Below, piece by piece: positions 23,121-31,190 of a stretch of 43,504 nt of DNA; the first letter of the stretch is position 1; every line of letters starts with the position of its first letter. Source of the DNA: an uncultured Bacillota bacterium (GTDB lineage Bacteria > Bacillota > Clostridia > Peptostreptococcales > Anaerovoracaceae). The DNA lies in the NCBI GenBank assembly GCA_958448635.1, contig CAUDEQ010000010.1, positions 1 to 43,504 of the forward strand, given 5' to 3'. A program made the translations under genes and the position numbers. The notes beneath the pieces are model-generated. The model was given only the letters and a program-made list of their open reading frames with translations, was not told the origin of the DNA and did not search any database.

Positions 23121-24065
23121 TCAGCCTCTTCTAAGCCTATCCAGAACACCTTCAAAATCCTCCGGAAGCGGCCCTGAGAACTCCATGTACCTTCCTGTGG
23201 ACGGATGGACAAATCCCAGAACACCTGCATGAAGCATCTGACGTTTCGCACCAAGCTTTGATGCAGATTTGCTCTTGGCAGACCCATACAGCTCATCTCC
23301 AAGAAGAGGATGCTTGAGATATGCCATATGGACTCTTATCTGATGTGTCCTTCCTGTCTCAAGCCTTGCCTCTATCAATGTGAAGGTACCGAAACGTTCA
23401 AGGACCTTATAATGAGTCACGGCATTTTTTGAGTTCAGCTCCGTCACCGCATTTCGCAGCCTGTTCTTCGGATCTCTGCCGATGGGCTTGTCTATCGTGC
23501 CTTCGTCTTCTTTTATGTTGCTGTGCACTATAGCCTTGTACCTTCTCGTTATGGTGTGCTCCGACAGCTGCTGCGAAAGAGAGCTGTGAGCCTTGTCGTT
23601 TTTCGCCACCATCAGAAGTCCGCTGGTATCCTTGTCTATTCTGTGGACTATGCCGGGGCGTATGACTCCGTTTATGGACGAAAGATTATCTCCACAGTGG
23701 TACATCAGCGCATTGACCAGCGTTCCCGTGTAATTCCCCGGAGCCGGATGCACTACCATGCCTGCCGGCTTGTTCACCACCAGCACATCATCATCCTCGT
23801 AAACTATGTCAAGAGGTATATCCTCCGCCTCCACCTGCAGCTTTTCTGCCTCCGGAATGTCCACACATACGCAGGAACCGGCAGCCGCCTTACGCTTTTT
23901 CTCTCGACATATCTCGCCGTTCACCGTTATCATGCCGTTTTCAAAGAGCTTCTGAATGAAGCTTCGTGAAAAATCTTCAAGGCATGCAGAAAGAACCAGA
24001 TCTAATCTGGTTCCGTTCATTTCATCTGTTATTGTTATTTCGATGGTCTGCTGCGTCTCATTCAT
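23121..24065 (-). CDS. rluD: RluA/RluD family pseudouridine synthase
   Basis: The start ATG at 24065 (MNETQQTIEITI) has AAGGA upstream and overlaps the lspA stop by eight bases. The 314-residue protein has an N-terminal S4 domain (RLDLVLSACLEDFSRSFIQKLFENG) and a catalytic domain with VVNKPAGMVVHPAPGNYTGTLVNAL, the conserved Asp in RPGIVHRIDKDTSGLLMVAK and LETGRTHQIRVHMAYLKHPLLGDELYG. It converts uridines of 23S rRNA to pseudouridine. The lspA-rluD pairing is common in Bacillota. The exact target residues cannot be told from the sequence. Confidence 0.94.
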   Translation of the reverse strand: MNETQQTIEITITDEMNGTRLDLVLSACLEDFSRSFIQKLFENGMITVNGEICREKKRKAAAGSCVCVDIPEAEKLQVEAEDIPLDIVYEDDDVLVVNKPAGMVVHPAPGNYTGTLVNALMYHCGDNLSSINGVIRPGIVHRIDKDTSGLLMVAKNDKAHSSLSQQLSEHTITRRYKAIVHSNIKEDEGTIDKPIGRDPKNRLRNAVTELNSKNAVTHYKVLERFGTFTLIEARLETGRTHQIRVHMAYLKHPLLGDELYGSAKSKSASKLGAKRQMLHAGVLGFVHPSTGRYMEFSGPLPEDFEGVLDRLRRG

Positions 24066-24513
24066 CAATATCCTTCTTTCTTTCAAAAAACAAAACATCC
24101 AGTATCATAAGCGCACACCCTGCACATATGAATATGTCTGCTATATTGAATACGGGGAACACACGAAAATCGAAGAGATCCACAACATAGCCGATGGCTA
24201 TCCTGTCTATGAGATTTCCTATTCCTCCTCCGCATATGAAGGCTATGGCCGTAAGGAGCAGCTTGTTCCACTTGCGGCGCTTGATGTATATAAGCACCAG
24301 ACCTGCCGCCACAGCTATAAGCGGCAGCCCTATCAGCACGATCCACTGACCCTGCCACATGCTGAAGGCTGCGCCTTGATTCTGTACATATGTGAAATGG
24401 AATATATCTCTGATAACCGGGATGCTTTCCCACGGCTCCATATTGGACACCACGATTTCTTTGACCACCCTGTCAATTATTATGACTGCAGCTGCTATCA
24501 GATAGTAAATCAT
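24058..24513 (-). CDS. lspA: Lipoprotein signal peptidase II
   Basis: The 151-residue protein has four membrane segments and the two catalytic-Asp motifs, GGGIGNLIDRIAIGYVVD and VFPVFNIADIFI. It also has YVQNQGAAFS and the N-terminal IDRVVKEIVV. It removes signal peptides from prolipoproteins, such as the one encoded at 5497-6291. The ribosome site AAGGAGG is 24 bases from the ATG, with a GC-rich hairpin between them. It follows divIVA with a 29-base gap. Confidence 0.95.
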   Translation of the reverse strand: MIYYLIAAAVIIIDRVVKEIVVSNMEPWESIPVIRDIFHFTYVQNQGAAFSMWQGQWIVLIGLPLIAVAAGLVLIYIKRRKWNKLLLTAIAFICGGGIGNLIDRIAIGYVVDLFDFRVFPVFNIADIFICAGCALMILDVLFFERKKDIDE

Positions 24514-24523
24514 ATGAAAATGG

Positions 24524-24544
24524 GGCGGGATGCCCCGCCTCCTT
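24524..24544 (-). promoter_or_regulatory. Hairpin between the lspA ribosome site and its start codon
   Basis: In the leftward mRNA, AAGGAGG (24544-24538) is followed by a stem GGCGGG/CCCGCC (24539-24524) with loop GCAT, and the ATG comes at 24513. Folding would bring the ribosome site close to the start, or would hide part of it, since the last two bases of the site are in the stem. An ATC in frame sits at usual spacing from the site, but is an unlikely start. Confidence 0.5.
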
Positions 24545-25157
24545 AAAGTTTAACGTTTCTAATGTTTCTGACGGTATGCTGCGAGCTTTTCGTAGCGCCG
24601 TCGTTGCCGTAATCGAAGGTGTTGCCCGACACTCTCGTTGCCTGAGCATCAGACTCGAATCTGTTTCCTCCCGGGAGATCGTCGAAATCATCCACACCCA
24701 GTTCAGGGAACATCTCTCCGCTGATGGATTCGAATCTCTGCAGCTCCGATTCCAGAAGCTGCTTGTATCTGCTCCTGAAATTGATGAATCTAGTCTTTAT
24801 GGCAGCGCTTTCTTCTGTTATCCTGTCAGCCATTTCCCTGGCCTCTTTTGTCATCAGCTGAGCATCAAGCTCTGCGTTTTTCAGGAGTATATCGGCTCTC
24901 TTCTCTGCGCTTGATGAAATATCTGCCATGAGAGACTTGGCGGCCTCCAGAGTTTCAAGAACAGTGCCTTCGCTTCCCCTGTAACGCTCCAGCTCTGCCA
25001 CAAGCCTGCTGTTCTCTTCCTTCGTTGCCCTCAGCTCCTCAAGAAGCCTTTCAAGATCCAGAGTTATTTCATCGAGAAATTCGTTTACTTCTTCTTCCTT
25101 GTAACCGCGAACGCCTTTGGTGAATTCCTTTTCCTGTATGTCTATAGGTCTTATCAT
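24543..25157 (-). CDS. divIVA: DivIVA domain-containing cell division protein
   Basis: The 204-residue protein opens with the DivIVA membrane-curvature domain, MIRPIDIQEKEFTKGVRGYKEEEVNEFLDEI. A coiled coil follows (about 28-155, heptad Leu/Glu pattern). The C-terminal tail (about 158-204) is less structured. DivIVA recognises negative curvature at poles and septa and positions division and other proteins. AGGAGG precedes the start. It is the fourth gene in a division run with yggS and sepF, the same order as in the dcw-adjacent ylm locus of Bacillota. Confidence 0.95.
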   Translation of the reverse strand: MIRPIDIQEKEFTKGVRGYKEEEVNEFLDEITLDLERLLEELRATKEENSRLVAELERYRGSEGTVLETLEAAKSLMADISSSAEKRADILLKNAELDAQLMTKEAREMADRITEESAAIKTRFINFRSRYKQLLESELQRFESISGEMFPELGVDDFDDLPGGNRFESDAQATRVSGNTFDYGNDGATKSSQHTVRNIRNVKL

Positions 25158-25201
25158 CTTATATCCTCCTGTATGATCAGATCGTCATTGATAGCTTTGA
25201 A

Positions 25202-25705
25202 TCATTTCCATGGGTTTGCATCATCGTGTGCGCCGCCGGAGAAATTGTAAGGCTTGTTTTCACCGTCTGCAAAGATAGCCACGTTCTCCGGAGCAAACAC
25301 GAAGATATTGTTTGCAACCTTCTGAACATTGCCGTTGAGCGCATAAGTAGCTCCGCCCAGAAAATCGAATATCTTTCTGGCGGTATCGGAATCCAACTTT
25401 TCCAGATTGACGATTATAGGCTTCCTGCTCTTAAGGCTGTCCACCAGTTTGGAACATTCGTCAAAGCCCTTTGGCTCTATCACCACCAGCTTGAAAGCAT
25501 TGGTCAGCGCCTTAACGGTTCTGTTCTGCATAGGAACCACGTTGTTATCGAACTTAGGAGCGGCCGGAGTGTGCTGTCTAGGCTCCACAGGCTTGCGGTC
25601 GTAATAGCTTCCCTGCTTGTTGTATTCCTCCTCTTCTACCTCAACCTCATCCTCTTCGTATTCTTCAAATCCCATCAAATCCTTAAACTTTGAAAAAACG
25701 CCCAT
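25202..25705 (-). CDS. sepF: Cell division protein SepF
   Basis: The 167-residue protein has the SepF layout: an N-terminal membrane-binding amphipathic helix (MGVFSKFKDLMGFEEYEE), an acidic linker with RKPVEPRQ, and a core domain (about 70-160) with VVIEPKGFDECSKLVDSLKSRKPIIVNLEKLDSDTARKIFDFLGGATYALNG. SepF polymerises into rings, ties FtsZ to the membrane and helps form the septum. It lies nine bases after yggS and is followed by divIVA, as in other Bacillota. Confidence 0.96.
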   Translation of the reverse strand: MGVFSKFKDLMGFEEYEEDEVEVEEEEYNKQGSYYDRKPVEPRQHTPAAPKFDNNVVPMQNRTVKALTNAFKLVVIEPKGFDECSKLVDSLKSRKPIIVNLEKLDSDTARKIFDFLGGATYALNGNVQKVANNIFVFAPENVAIFADGENKPYNFSGGAHDDANPWK

Positions 25706-25714
25706 GGTTACCTC

Positions 25715-26413
25715 CTACTTATTATAATTTCTTTCTCCGAAAATAGCGCTGCCCACTCTTACGAGATTGGAGCCTGCTTCTATTGCCACAGGAAAATCGT
25801 GCGACATCCCCATGGACAGATATTTAAAATCCAGTCTCTGATGATCTATCTTTCCGAACTCATCGTACTGTTTTTTAACTTCCTCAAAGTACACCTTGAT
25901 ATCTTCAGGGTCATCGGCATATGGCGCAATGCACATCAAGCCCCTGATCCTGATATTCTCGCATTTATCCAGGATCTCCTTTATCAGCGTCTCCGTTTCA
26001 TCCGTGGTTATTCCGAACTTGCTGTCCTCCTGAGCCGAATTCACCTGGATCAGTATATCCATTACGAGCCCGTGCTGTGCAGCCCTCTTATCTATTTCAG
26101 CCGCCAGCTTGAAGGAATCCACCGAATGAATCATGGACACCTTATCGATGATGTATTTCACCTTGTTGGTCTGAAGATGTCCTATCATATGCCATCTGAC
26201 CGGCTTGACCTCATCGAACTTGTCCATTATCTCCTGTACCTTGTTTTCGCCTATATCCGTAACGCCTTCATCTATGGCTATGTTTATTTCCTCAGGAGTT
26301 CTGGTTTTGCTCACCGCACAGAGAAGCACATCATCGGCGCTTCTTCCGCACCCCTCTGCACATAGCCTTATCTGCTCATTTATCTTTTTTAGATTACCTC
26401 TGATATCCTCCAT
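25715..26413 (-). CDS. yggS: YggS family pyridoxal phosphate-binding protein
   Basis: The 232-residue protein is the alanine racemase-like, single-domain PLP carrier. The PLP lysine is in LLCAVSKTRTPEEI (Lys36), followed by DIGENKVQEIMDKFD, WHMIGHLQTNKVKYI, IQVNSAQEDSKFGI, IRGLMCIAP and the C-terminal LSMGMSHDFPVAIEAGSNLVRVGSAIFG. YggS/YlmE proteins maintain vitamin B6 balance and bind cytosolic PLP; they have no racemase activity. It lies four bases after the HlyD-like gene and next to sepF, an arrangement common in Clostridia. Confidence 0.95.
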   Translation of the reverse strand: MEDIRGNLKKINEQIRLCAEGCGRSADDVLLCAVSKTRTPEEINIAIDEGVTDIGENKVQEIMDKFDEVKPVRWHMIGHLQTNKVKYIIDKVSMIHSVDSFKLAAEIDKRAAQHGLVMDILIQVNSAQEDSKFGITTDETETLIKEILDKCENIRIRGLMCIAPYADDPEDIKVYFEEVKKQYDEFGKIDHQRLDFKYLSMGMSHDFPVAIEAGSNLVRVGSAIFGERNYNK

Positions 26414-26417
26414 GACA

Positions 26418-27455
26418 TTACTCCTCCTTCATGTCCTTCTCTTCTTCAAGATCCTTTTCCAGAGCGCTTTTCGGATGTCTCAGCACTTCATCGTAGACGT
26501 TTACGGTATAAACCTGATTGCCCTCTTCGTCTATGAAGGTCACATCATCTATGACCGACTGCTTTTCATCGCTGGCTATCACCTTTATTCTCGTGAACTG
26601 GTGATCTCCGTTTTTATCCACGACGTAGACACCCTTCTGACCATTCTTCTCTATGATGCATTTATTGTTAACGATAAGCCCCTCATTATCACTGGTTACG
26701 ATGCTTATCTCCTCGCATCTTTCCTCTGCCAACGCTTCATAGTAAACGTTAAGATAGAAAATAACGCGACAGTCGCTGCTGTTCTTTTCCTTTTTTATGC
26801 TGTATACCTCGGCATCTACGGAACCGTTTGGGAGCTCCAGAACCACCGATTCGCCTTCACTGTATGTTTCGGCAGTCTCCTGATCGACCCAACAGAGAAT
26901 ATACCAGTAATCATCCCATGTTATCTTGTATATGGGTTCTCCCATGATTACGGAGCTTCGTTCAAGATCTGCAGACTTGTATGAAAGGCTCTCCACCGTA
27001 CCTCTCTTGACCTTATTCATCTTTTCTGGAGTCAGATAATCCTCATACCCGTCTATGGTCAGACTGAACACCCCGCTGATGGGAGCGGCATAGCTTTCAC
27101 TGAGCCTATCGAAGCCTTTGAGCTTACCGGTGTATTCTTCAAATCTCGGAGTTCTGTCTTCTCCGCCTCCATAGCCTTCCACGGAAACAACCTCATGACC
27201 TTTTTTGACCGATTCCCCCACGTCTGCAAGATATTTTATATCACCGGATTCATAAGCTATCCCTATGCTTTCCTCCTTTATGAAATATCCGTCCGTCTCA
27301 TATGCCAGTTTTAGATTCCCCGGTTCAAGCACCTGCGTGGTTTCAAAAATATCCGTCACCTTTGGCAGAACCTCAACAACGATATATAGTGCAAGCAATG
27401 CTGCAGCGTAAATACATATTGCTTTTTTCGTCTTCTTTGTCAGCTTAGTTTTCAT
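26418..27455 (-). CDS. HlyD-like membrane protein of the division locus
   Basis: From the ATG at 27455 (MKTKLTKKTKKA) the protein has 345 residues; a GTG directly upstream is the alternative start. It has one membrane segment (about 12-32) near the N-terminus. The extracytoplasmic part has a lipoyl/HlyD-like strand pair (EPGNLKLAYETDGYFI; GESVKKGHEVVSVEGYGG), a middle domain with PISGVFSLTIDGYED and a C-terminal beta-barrel region (GQKGVYVVDKNGDHQFTRIKV). It ends in an acidic charged tail. This matches the HlyD-type periplasmic adaptor-like proteins found beside yggS-sepF in Clostridia, where no transporter partner is known. A cell-envelope or division role is inference. Confidence 0.8.
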   Translation of the reverse strand: MKTKLTKKTKKAICIYAAALLALYIVVEVLPKVTDIFETTQVLEPGNLKLAYETDGYFIKEESIGIAYESGDIKYLADVGESVKKGHEVVSVEGYGGGEDRTPRFEEYTGKLKGFDRLSESYAAPISGVFSLTIDGYEDYLTPEKMNKVKRGTVESLSYKSADLERSSVIMGEPIYKITWDDYWYILCWVDQETAETYSEGESVVLELPNGSVDAEVYSIKKEKNSSDCRVIFYLNVYYEALAEERCEEISIVTSDNEGLIVNNKCIIEKNGQKGVYVVDKNGDHQFTRIKVIASDEKQSVIDDVTFIDEEGNQVYTVNVYDEVLRHPKSALEKDLEEEKDMKEE

Positions 27456-27511
27456 CACTTTATTTTACACCAAAGATTTACATCTTGCAATGAATTGCAT
27501 CTCTATTTTAT

Positions 27512-28249
27512 CTATATTTTATCTATTTCTTCAACAATTTTGGCCTCATCCTTTGAAAACCTGCTGCGATCCTTCACGAATTCTTCATACAGGTCGGGAC
27601 GCCTCTCCTTTGTCAGCAGCAGCGCCTCCCTCAGCTTCCACAGCTCTATCAGCCTGTGGTTTCCGCTGAGAAGCACCTCCGGAACCTCCATGCCGCAGTA
27701 TTCCCTTGGCTTCGTGTACTGTGGGTGCTCCAGCAGCCCGGAATAAATGGATTCGTCCAGAGCGGAGTTTTCATTTCCCAACACGTCCGGCAGCATCCTG
27801 GCAACTGAGTCTATCAGCACCATTGCCGGCAGCTCGCCGCCTGTCAGAACGTAATCTCCTATGGATATCTCCTCCATATCCCAGTAATCGATGACCCTCT
27901 GATCCACTCCCTCATAGTGACCGCACAATATCACCAGCTCCTCCAGGGACGCCAGCCGATTTATCATTTCTTTATCAAGAATTTTTCCACGCGGAGACAT
28001 ATATATTATCTTCTTTCCCTCCGCCTTTACCGACTTCAGCGCACCGAATATGGGATCAGCCATCATCACCATGCCGCCGCCTCCTCCGAATGGGTAGTCG
28101 TCGGCCTTATTGTGTTTATCGTTGCTGAAATCCCTTATATCCGTAGTCTGTATATTCAATATGCCTTTTTCTCCTGCCCTTCCCAGTATGCTGCTGCCCG
28201 TAACAGGCTCAAACATTTCCGGAAAAAGCGTAAGTACATCTATTTTCAT
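27512..28249 (-). CDS. trmD: tRNA (guanine-N1-)-methyltransferase TrmD
   Basis: The 245-residue protein shows the SPOUT-type trefoil-knot signatures: MKIDVLTLFPEMFEPV, DYPFGGGGGMVM, IYMSPRGKILDKE, LVILCGHYEGVDQRVIDYWDMEEISIGDYVLTGGELPAM-type blocks and RMLPDVLGNENS. It methylates guanine 37 of tRNA, next to the anticodon, using S-adenosylmethionine, and is essential in most bacteria. It lies 16 bases after rimM. The rplS gene that usually follows trmD in Bacillota is absent; the HlyD-like gene is next. Confidence 0.96.
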   Translation of the reverse strand: MKIDVLTLFPEMFEPVTGSSILGRAGEKGILNIQTTDIRDFSNDKHNKADDYPFGGGGGMVMMADPIFGALKSVKAEGKKIIYMSPRGKILDKEMINRLASLEELVILCGHYEGVDQRVIDYWDMEEISIGDYVLTGGELPAMVLIDSVARMLPDVLGNENSALDESIYSGLLEHPQYTKPREYCGMEVPEVLLSGNHRLIELWKLREALLLTKERRPDLYEEFVKDRSRFSKDEAKIVEEIDKI

Positions 28250-28265
28250 TTTTTTCTCCAGTTGT

Positions 28266-28760
28266 TTAAAGCTCCAACAGACCCTCCGGCAGCTTTACTT
28301 CTATCCGCTGTGCCTGCATGTCTATATCGATGACGAATTCATCCACCCTCGGTATCAGCAGCTGTCTGCCGTTCTCCCTTTCCACCTCGAAGATATCCTG
28401 AGGTGTATTCTGCAGAACGCCGGTGACTCTTCCCAGAAGCACACCGTTTTCCACCACCTCCATACCGATGAGATCCCTTATGTAGTATTCTCCCTCTTCA
28501 AGCTCAGGCAGGTCCTCCTCCGTAACGAACAGCTCCCTTCCCTTCATGGCTTCTGCGGCGTTTCTGTCATCTACGCCCTCCAACTTAAGGATCACCATGT
28601 TCTTCTGTATTCTGACCTTCTCTATACCCAGCAGCTTGTCTCCGGCATATAGCTGAGGCGTTATCTCGTATATTTCGGAGCTGTCCGAGTAATTGTAAAC
28701 CTTCACCTCTCCCTTGAGGCCCACTGCATTTACTATCTTTCCAACTTTAATTTTTTCCAT
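28266..28760 (-). CDS. rimM: Ribosome maturation factor RimM
   Basis: I choose the ATG at 28760 (MEKIKVGKIVNAVGLKGEV), where the RimM domain begins; the 20 upstream codons cover a leader. The ribosome site is GGGGGGA. The 164-residue protein has the N-terminal RimM barrel (KVGKIVNAVGLKGEVKVYNYSD; VILKLEGVDDRNAAEAMKGRELFV) and the C-terminal PRC-barrel (YYIRDLIGMEVVENGVLLGRV; ELLIPRV-like QLLIPRVDEFVIDID). It binds S19 and assists maturation of the 30S head. Order rpsP-khpA-rimM-trmD is conserved. Confidence 0.94.
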   Translation of the reverse strand: MEKIKVGKIVNAVGLKGEVKVYNYSDSSEIYEITPQLYAGDKLLGIEKVRIQKNMVILKLEGVDDRNAAEAMKGRELFVTEEDLPELEEGEYYIRDLIGMEVVENGVLLGRVTGVLQNTPQDIFEVERENGRQLLIPRVDEFVIDIDMQAQRIEVKLPEGLLEL

Positions 28761-28813
28761 GGTCTTTTCCCCCCGATGGGCCGAGAAAATCTTCCCGGCA
28801 ATCAAAAAATACA

Positions 28814-28841
28814 GGCACATATATCCGACAATACATGTGCC
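28814..28841 (-). terminator. Terminator-like hairpin inside the ribosomal operon
   Basis: GGCACAT (28814-28820) is perfectly complementary to ATGTGCC (28835-28841), loop 14 bases. Read leftward it is followed by TGTATTTTTTG. It lies between khpA and rimM, so it may act as an attenuator or RNA-processing site that lowers expression of rimM-trmD relative to rpsP. Confidence 0.5.
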
Positions 28842-28853
28842 CTACACTCGTCT

Positions 28854-29084
28854 CTATTGAACTATTTCAACTACCACCTTGGCGTTGGCCTTAACAGCTG
28901 CAGCCTTTACGACGGTACGGATAGCCTTGGCGATCCTGCCCTGCTTTCCTATGACCTTGCCCATATCATCTGAGGCCACCTTCAGTTGTATAACAGTAGT
29001 GCCATTGGACTGTGATTCCGAAACCTCCACGGATTCAGGATGTTCAACTAGTGACTTTGCAATTGCACTAACTAATTCTACCAT
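28854..29084 (-). CDS. khpA: KH-domain RNA-binding protein KhpA
   Basis: The ATG at 29084 (MVELVSAIAKSLVEH) has GGTGA upstream; a GTG nine bases upstream is less likely. The 76-residue protein is a single KH domain with the signature IVGKQGR-type DDMGKVIGKQGRIAKAIRTVV and the closing strand KVVVEIV. KhpA with KhpB forms an RNA-binding pair that influences cell division and sRNA stability in Gram-positives. It is the third gene in the usual ffh-rpsP-khpA-rimM-trmD set, 15 bases after rpsP. Confidence 0.95.
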   Translation of the reverse strand: MVELVSAIAKSLVEHPESVEVSESQSNGTTVIQLKVASDDMGKVIGKQGRIAKAIRTVVKAAAVKANAKVVVEIVQ

Positions 29085-29099
29085 TGGTTTCACCGCTTT

Positions 29100-29339
29100 C
29101 TATAAGATACCACTTGTTTTGAAGAGTCTCTTTACCGTATCTGTAGGCTGAGCTCCGTTTCCTAACCATTTTTTAGCCTTTTCTTCATCAATCTTGATGT
29201 CTGCAGGCTTCTTCATAGGATCGTAGTATCCGATTTCCTCGATGAATCTGCCGTCTCTTGGTGCTCTCGCATCTGCCACCACTACTCTGTAGAAAGGCTT
29301 CTTATGTGCTCCCATTCTCTTCAGTCTGATTTTTACCAT
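29100..29339 (-). CDS. rpsP: 30S ribosomal protein S16
   Basis: The 79-residue protein shows the S16 signatures MVKIRLKRMGAHKKPFYRVVVAD, RAPRDGRFIEEIGYYDPM and KAKKWLGNGAQPTDTVKRLF. AGGAGG precedes the ATG. S16 is an assembly protein of the small subunit. It lies 57 bases after ffh in the conserved ylxM-ffh-rpsP order. Confidence 0.98.
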   Translation of the reverse strand: MVKIRLKRMGAHKKPFYRVVVADARAPRDGRFIEEIGYYDPMKKPADIKIDEEKAKKWLGNGAQPTDTVKRLFKTSGIL

Positions 29340-29396
29340 TTTTGTTTCCTCCTAAATAATATAAATGATTTTATTATCTTTTATGATGTACAGGGT

Positions 29397-30734
29397 CTAA
29401 AGTCCCCGGAACATTCTCCCCATTTTGCCGCCTCTGCCGCCCATCATGCTCTTCATCATCTTCTTTGATTCCTCATAACGCTTGACCAGCTGATTTATCT
29501 TCGATACGGGCTGTCCGCAGCCTGCGGCTATCCTTCGGCGTCTGCTGGCGTTGAGTATGGATGGGTTTTCTCTTTCTTCCTTTGTCATGGAAAGGATTAT
29601 GGCCTCCATCTGGATGAATTCCTTCTCGCTCTTTTCCATGTCCATACCCTTCATGGCCTTGCTGTTCATGCCCGGCATCATACCAAGCACCTTACCTATG
29701 CCTCCCATCTTCCTGATCTGTCCCATCTGATCCAGGAAGTCCTCCAGAGTGAACTTGTTTCGGCGCATCTTCTTTTCCAGCTCGATGGCCTTTTTCTCGT
29801 CGTAATCCTCCTGAGCCTTTTCTATGAGAGTGAGCATATCTCCCATGCCCAGAATCCTGCTGGCCATTCTCTCCGGATGGAAAGGCTCCAGCGCATCTGA
29901 TTTCTCTCCCACACCTATGAACTTGATGGGTCTTCCCGTCACCTTTTTGGTGGAAAGGGCAGCTCCGCCACGTGAGTCACCGTCCATCTTCGTCATGATG
30001 ATGCCGTCGATGCCCAGCTTTTCGTTGAATCCCTCGGCTGCATTTACAGCATCCTGACCTGTCAGAGCATCCACCACCAGAAGTATCTCATGAGGCTTCA
30101 CGGCTGATTTCAGTACAGCCAGCTCCTCCATCAGAGCTTCATCTATCTGCAGACGACCTGCCGTATCTATGATGAGTACATTGCATCCCTTTTTCTCCGC
30201 TTCCTTGACTGCGGCCAGCGCTATCTTTTCAGGCTCTCTGCAGTCTCTCATGGTGAACACCGGAGTATCCACGGACTTTCCCACAACCTCCAGCTGATCT
30301 ATGGCAGCCGGTCTGTATATATCGCAGGCACAAAGCATAGGATTCTTGCCGTTTTTCTTCAGGTACGACGCCAGCTTACCGCAGGTAGTCGTCTTACCTG
30401 TACCCTGAAGTCCCACCATCATGTATACCGTGAATCCCTTTGGAGAATAGGTCAGCTTGCTTCCCGTTCCTCCCATCAGTTCCACCAGCTCTTCGTTTAC
30501 TATCTTGATGACCTGCTGTCCTGGAGTAAGGCTTGCCATTACCTCCTCGCCCAGCGCCTTTTCCTTTACGCCGGCGACGAAGTCCTTTACCACCTTGAAG
30601 TTGACGTCCGCCTCCAGCAGCGCCAACTTGACCTCACGCATCGCTGCATTTATATCGGCTTCGGTAAGGCTTCCCTTTCCCTTGAGCCCTTTAAAGACTC
30701 CCTGCAGTTTTTCCGATAATCCTTCAAATGCCAT
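29397..30734 (-). CDS. ffh: Signal recognition particle protein Ffh
   Basis: The 445-residue protein has the NG domain with GLQGTGKTTTCGKLASYL, CDIYRPAAIDQL, LIIDTAGRLQIDEALM and IIMTKMDGDSRGGAALS. The methionine-rich M domain follows, with MGGIGKVLGMMPGM, the RNA-binding helix RRRRIAAGCG and a Met-rich end (KKMMKSMMGGRGG). It binds signal sequences and 4.5S/6S-type SRP RNA and docks with FtsY. It starts four bases after ylxM, with the ribosome site (GGAGG) inside the ylxM 3' end. Confidence 0.98.
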   Translation of the reverse strand: MAFEGLSEKLQGVFKGLKGKGSLTEADINAAMREVKLALLEADVNFKVVKDFVAGVKEKALGEEVMASLTPGQQVIKIVNEELVELMGGTGSKLTYSPKGFTVYMMVGLQGTGKTTTCGKLASYLKKNGKNPMLCACDIYRPAAIDQLEVVGKSVDTPVFTMRDCREPEKIALAAVKEAEKKGCNVLIIDTAGRLQIDEALMEELAVLKSAVKPHEILLVVDALTGQDAVNAAEGFNEKLGIDGIIMTKMDGDSRGGAALSTKKVTGRPIKFIGVGEKSDALEPFHPERMASRILGMGDMLTLIEKAQEDYDEKKAIELEKKMRRNKFTLEDFLDQMGQIRKMGGIGKVLGMMPGMNSKAMKGMDMEKSEKEFIQMEAIILSMTKEERENPSILNASRRRRIAAGCGQPVSKINQLVKRYEESKKMMKSMMGGRGGKMGRMFRGL

Positions 30735-30738
30735 GGAA

Positions 30739-31164
30739 TCATTCCTCCAAATTATCTATTATATCCTTAACCTTTTTCAGATTTCCTATCAGCCATTCCG
30801 TGTCCGCCCCATTGGCCGCCGCACCATCTGCGATGCTTTTCTCAGCATTCCCGGCCCCGCCATTTTTGACGTGTATCGCCTCAATGACTCCGTCTATGAT
30901 CTCATCTATACGCCTTACGGCATCGGAGCTTCTCTGCAGCTTGGCAACCAGTCCCAGCTTTTCTTCATATTCATTAAGGGCTTTTTCAGCGTTTTTCAGT
31001 GCGTCATGCACGCCTTGTCTGCTTATGCCGAACTCCTTTGCGATTTCCGCCAGCGTCAGGTTTTCCTCATGGTAAAGCTCCATGACCTCCCTCTGCCTTC
31101 GCGAGAGCAACTGTCCGTAAAAATCATACAGCAGACTGGTCTGTGCAATATCATCAATCCTCAT
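30739..31164 (-). CDS. ylxM: YlxM family helix-turn-helix protein
   Basis: From the ATG at 31164 (MRIDDIAQTSLLYDFYG), with GAGGAG upstream, the protein has 141 residues; the frame 8 codons upstream is not preferred. A sigma-70 region 4-like HTH is clear: LLSRRQREVMELYHEENLTLAEIAKEFGISRQGVHDALKNAEKAL contains the helices. YlxM is a conserved partner of ffh, thought to modulate SRP function. The C-terminal half (90-141) is unusual, with GGAGNAEKSIADG, and is not part of the core family. A promoter and an inverted repeat lie directly upstream. Confidence 0.92.
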   Translation of the reverse strand: MRIDDIAQTSLLYDFYGQLLSRRQREVMELYHEENLTLAEIAKEFGISRQGVHDALKNAEKALNEYEEKLGLVAKLQRSSDAVRRIDEIIDGVIEAIHVKNGGAGNAEKSIADGAAANGADTEWLIGNLKKVKDIIDNLEE

Positions 31165-31190
31165 ACTTCTTCTCCTCATCAGAGGCAAGC

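Noticed and set aside
24500..24545. Terminator between divIVA and lspA
   Set aside because: The GC-rich stem is followed by only four T and then by the lspA start; a leader structure is more likely.
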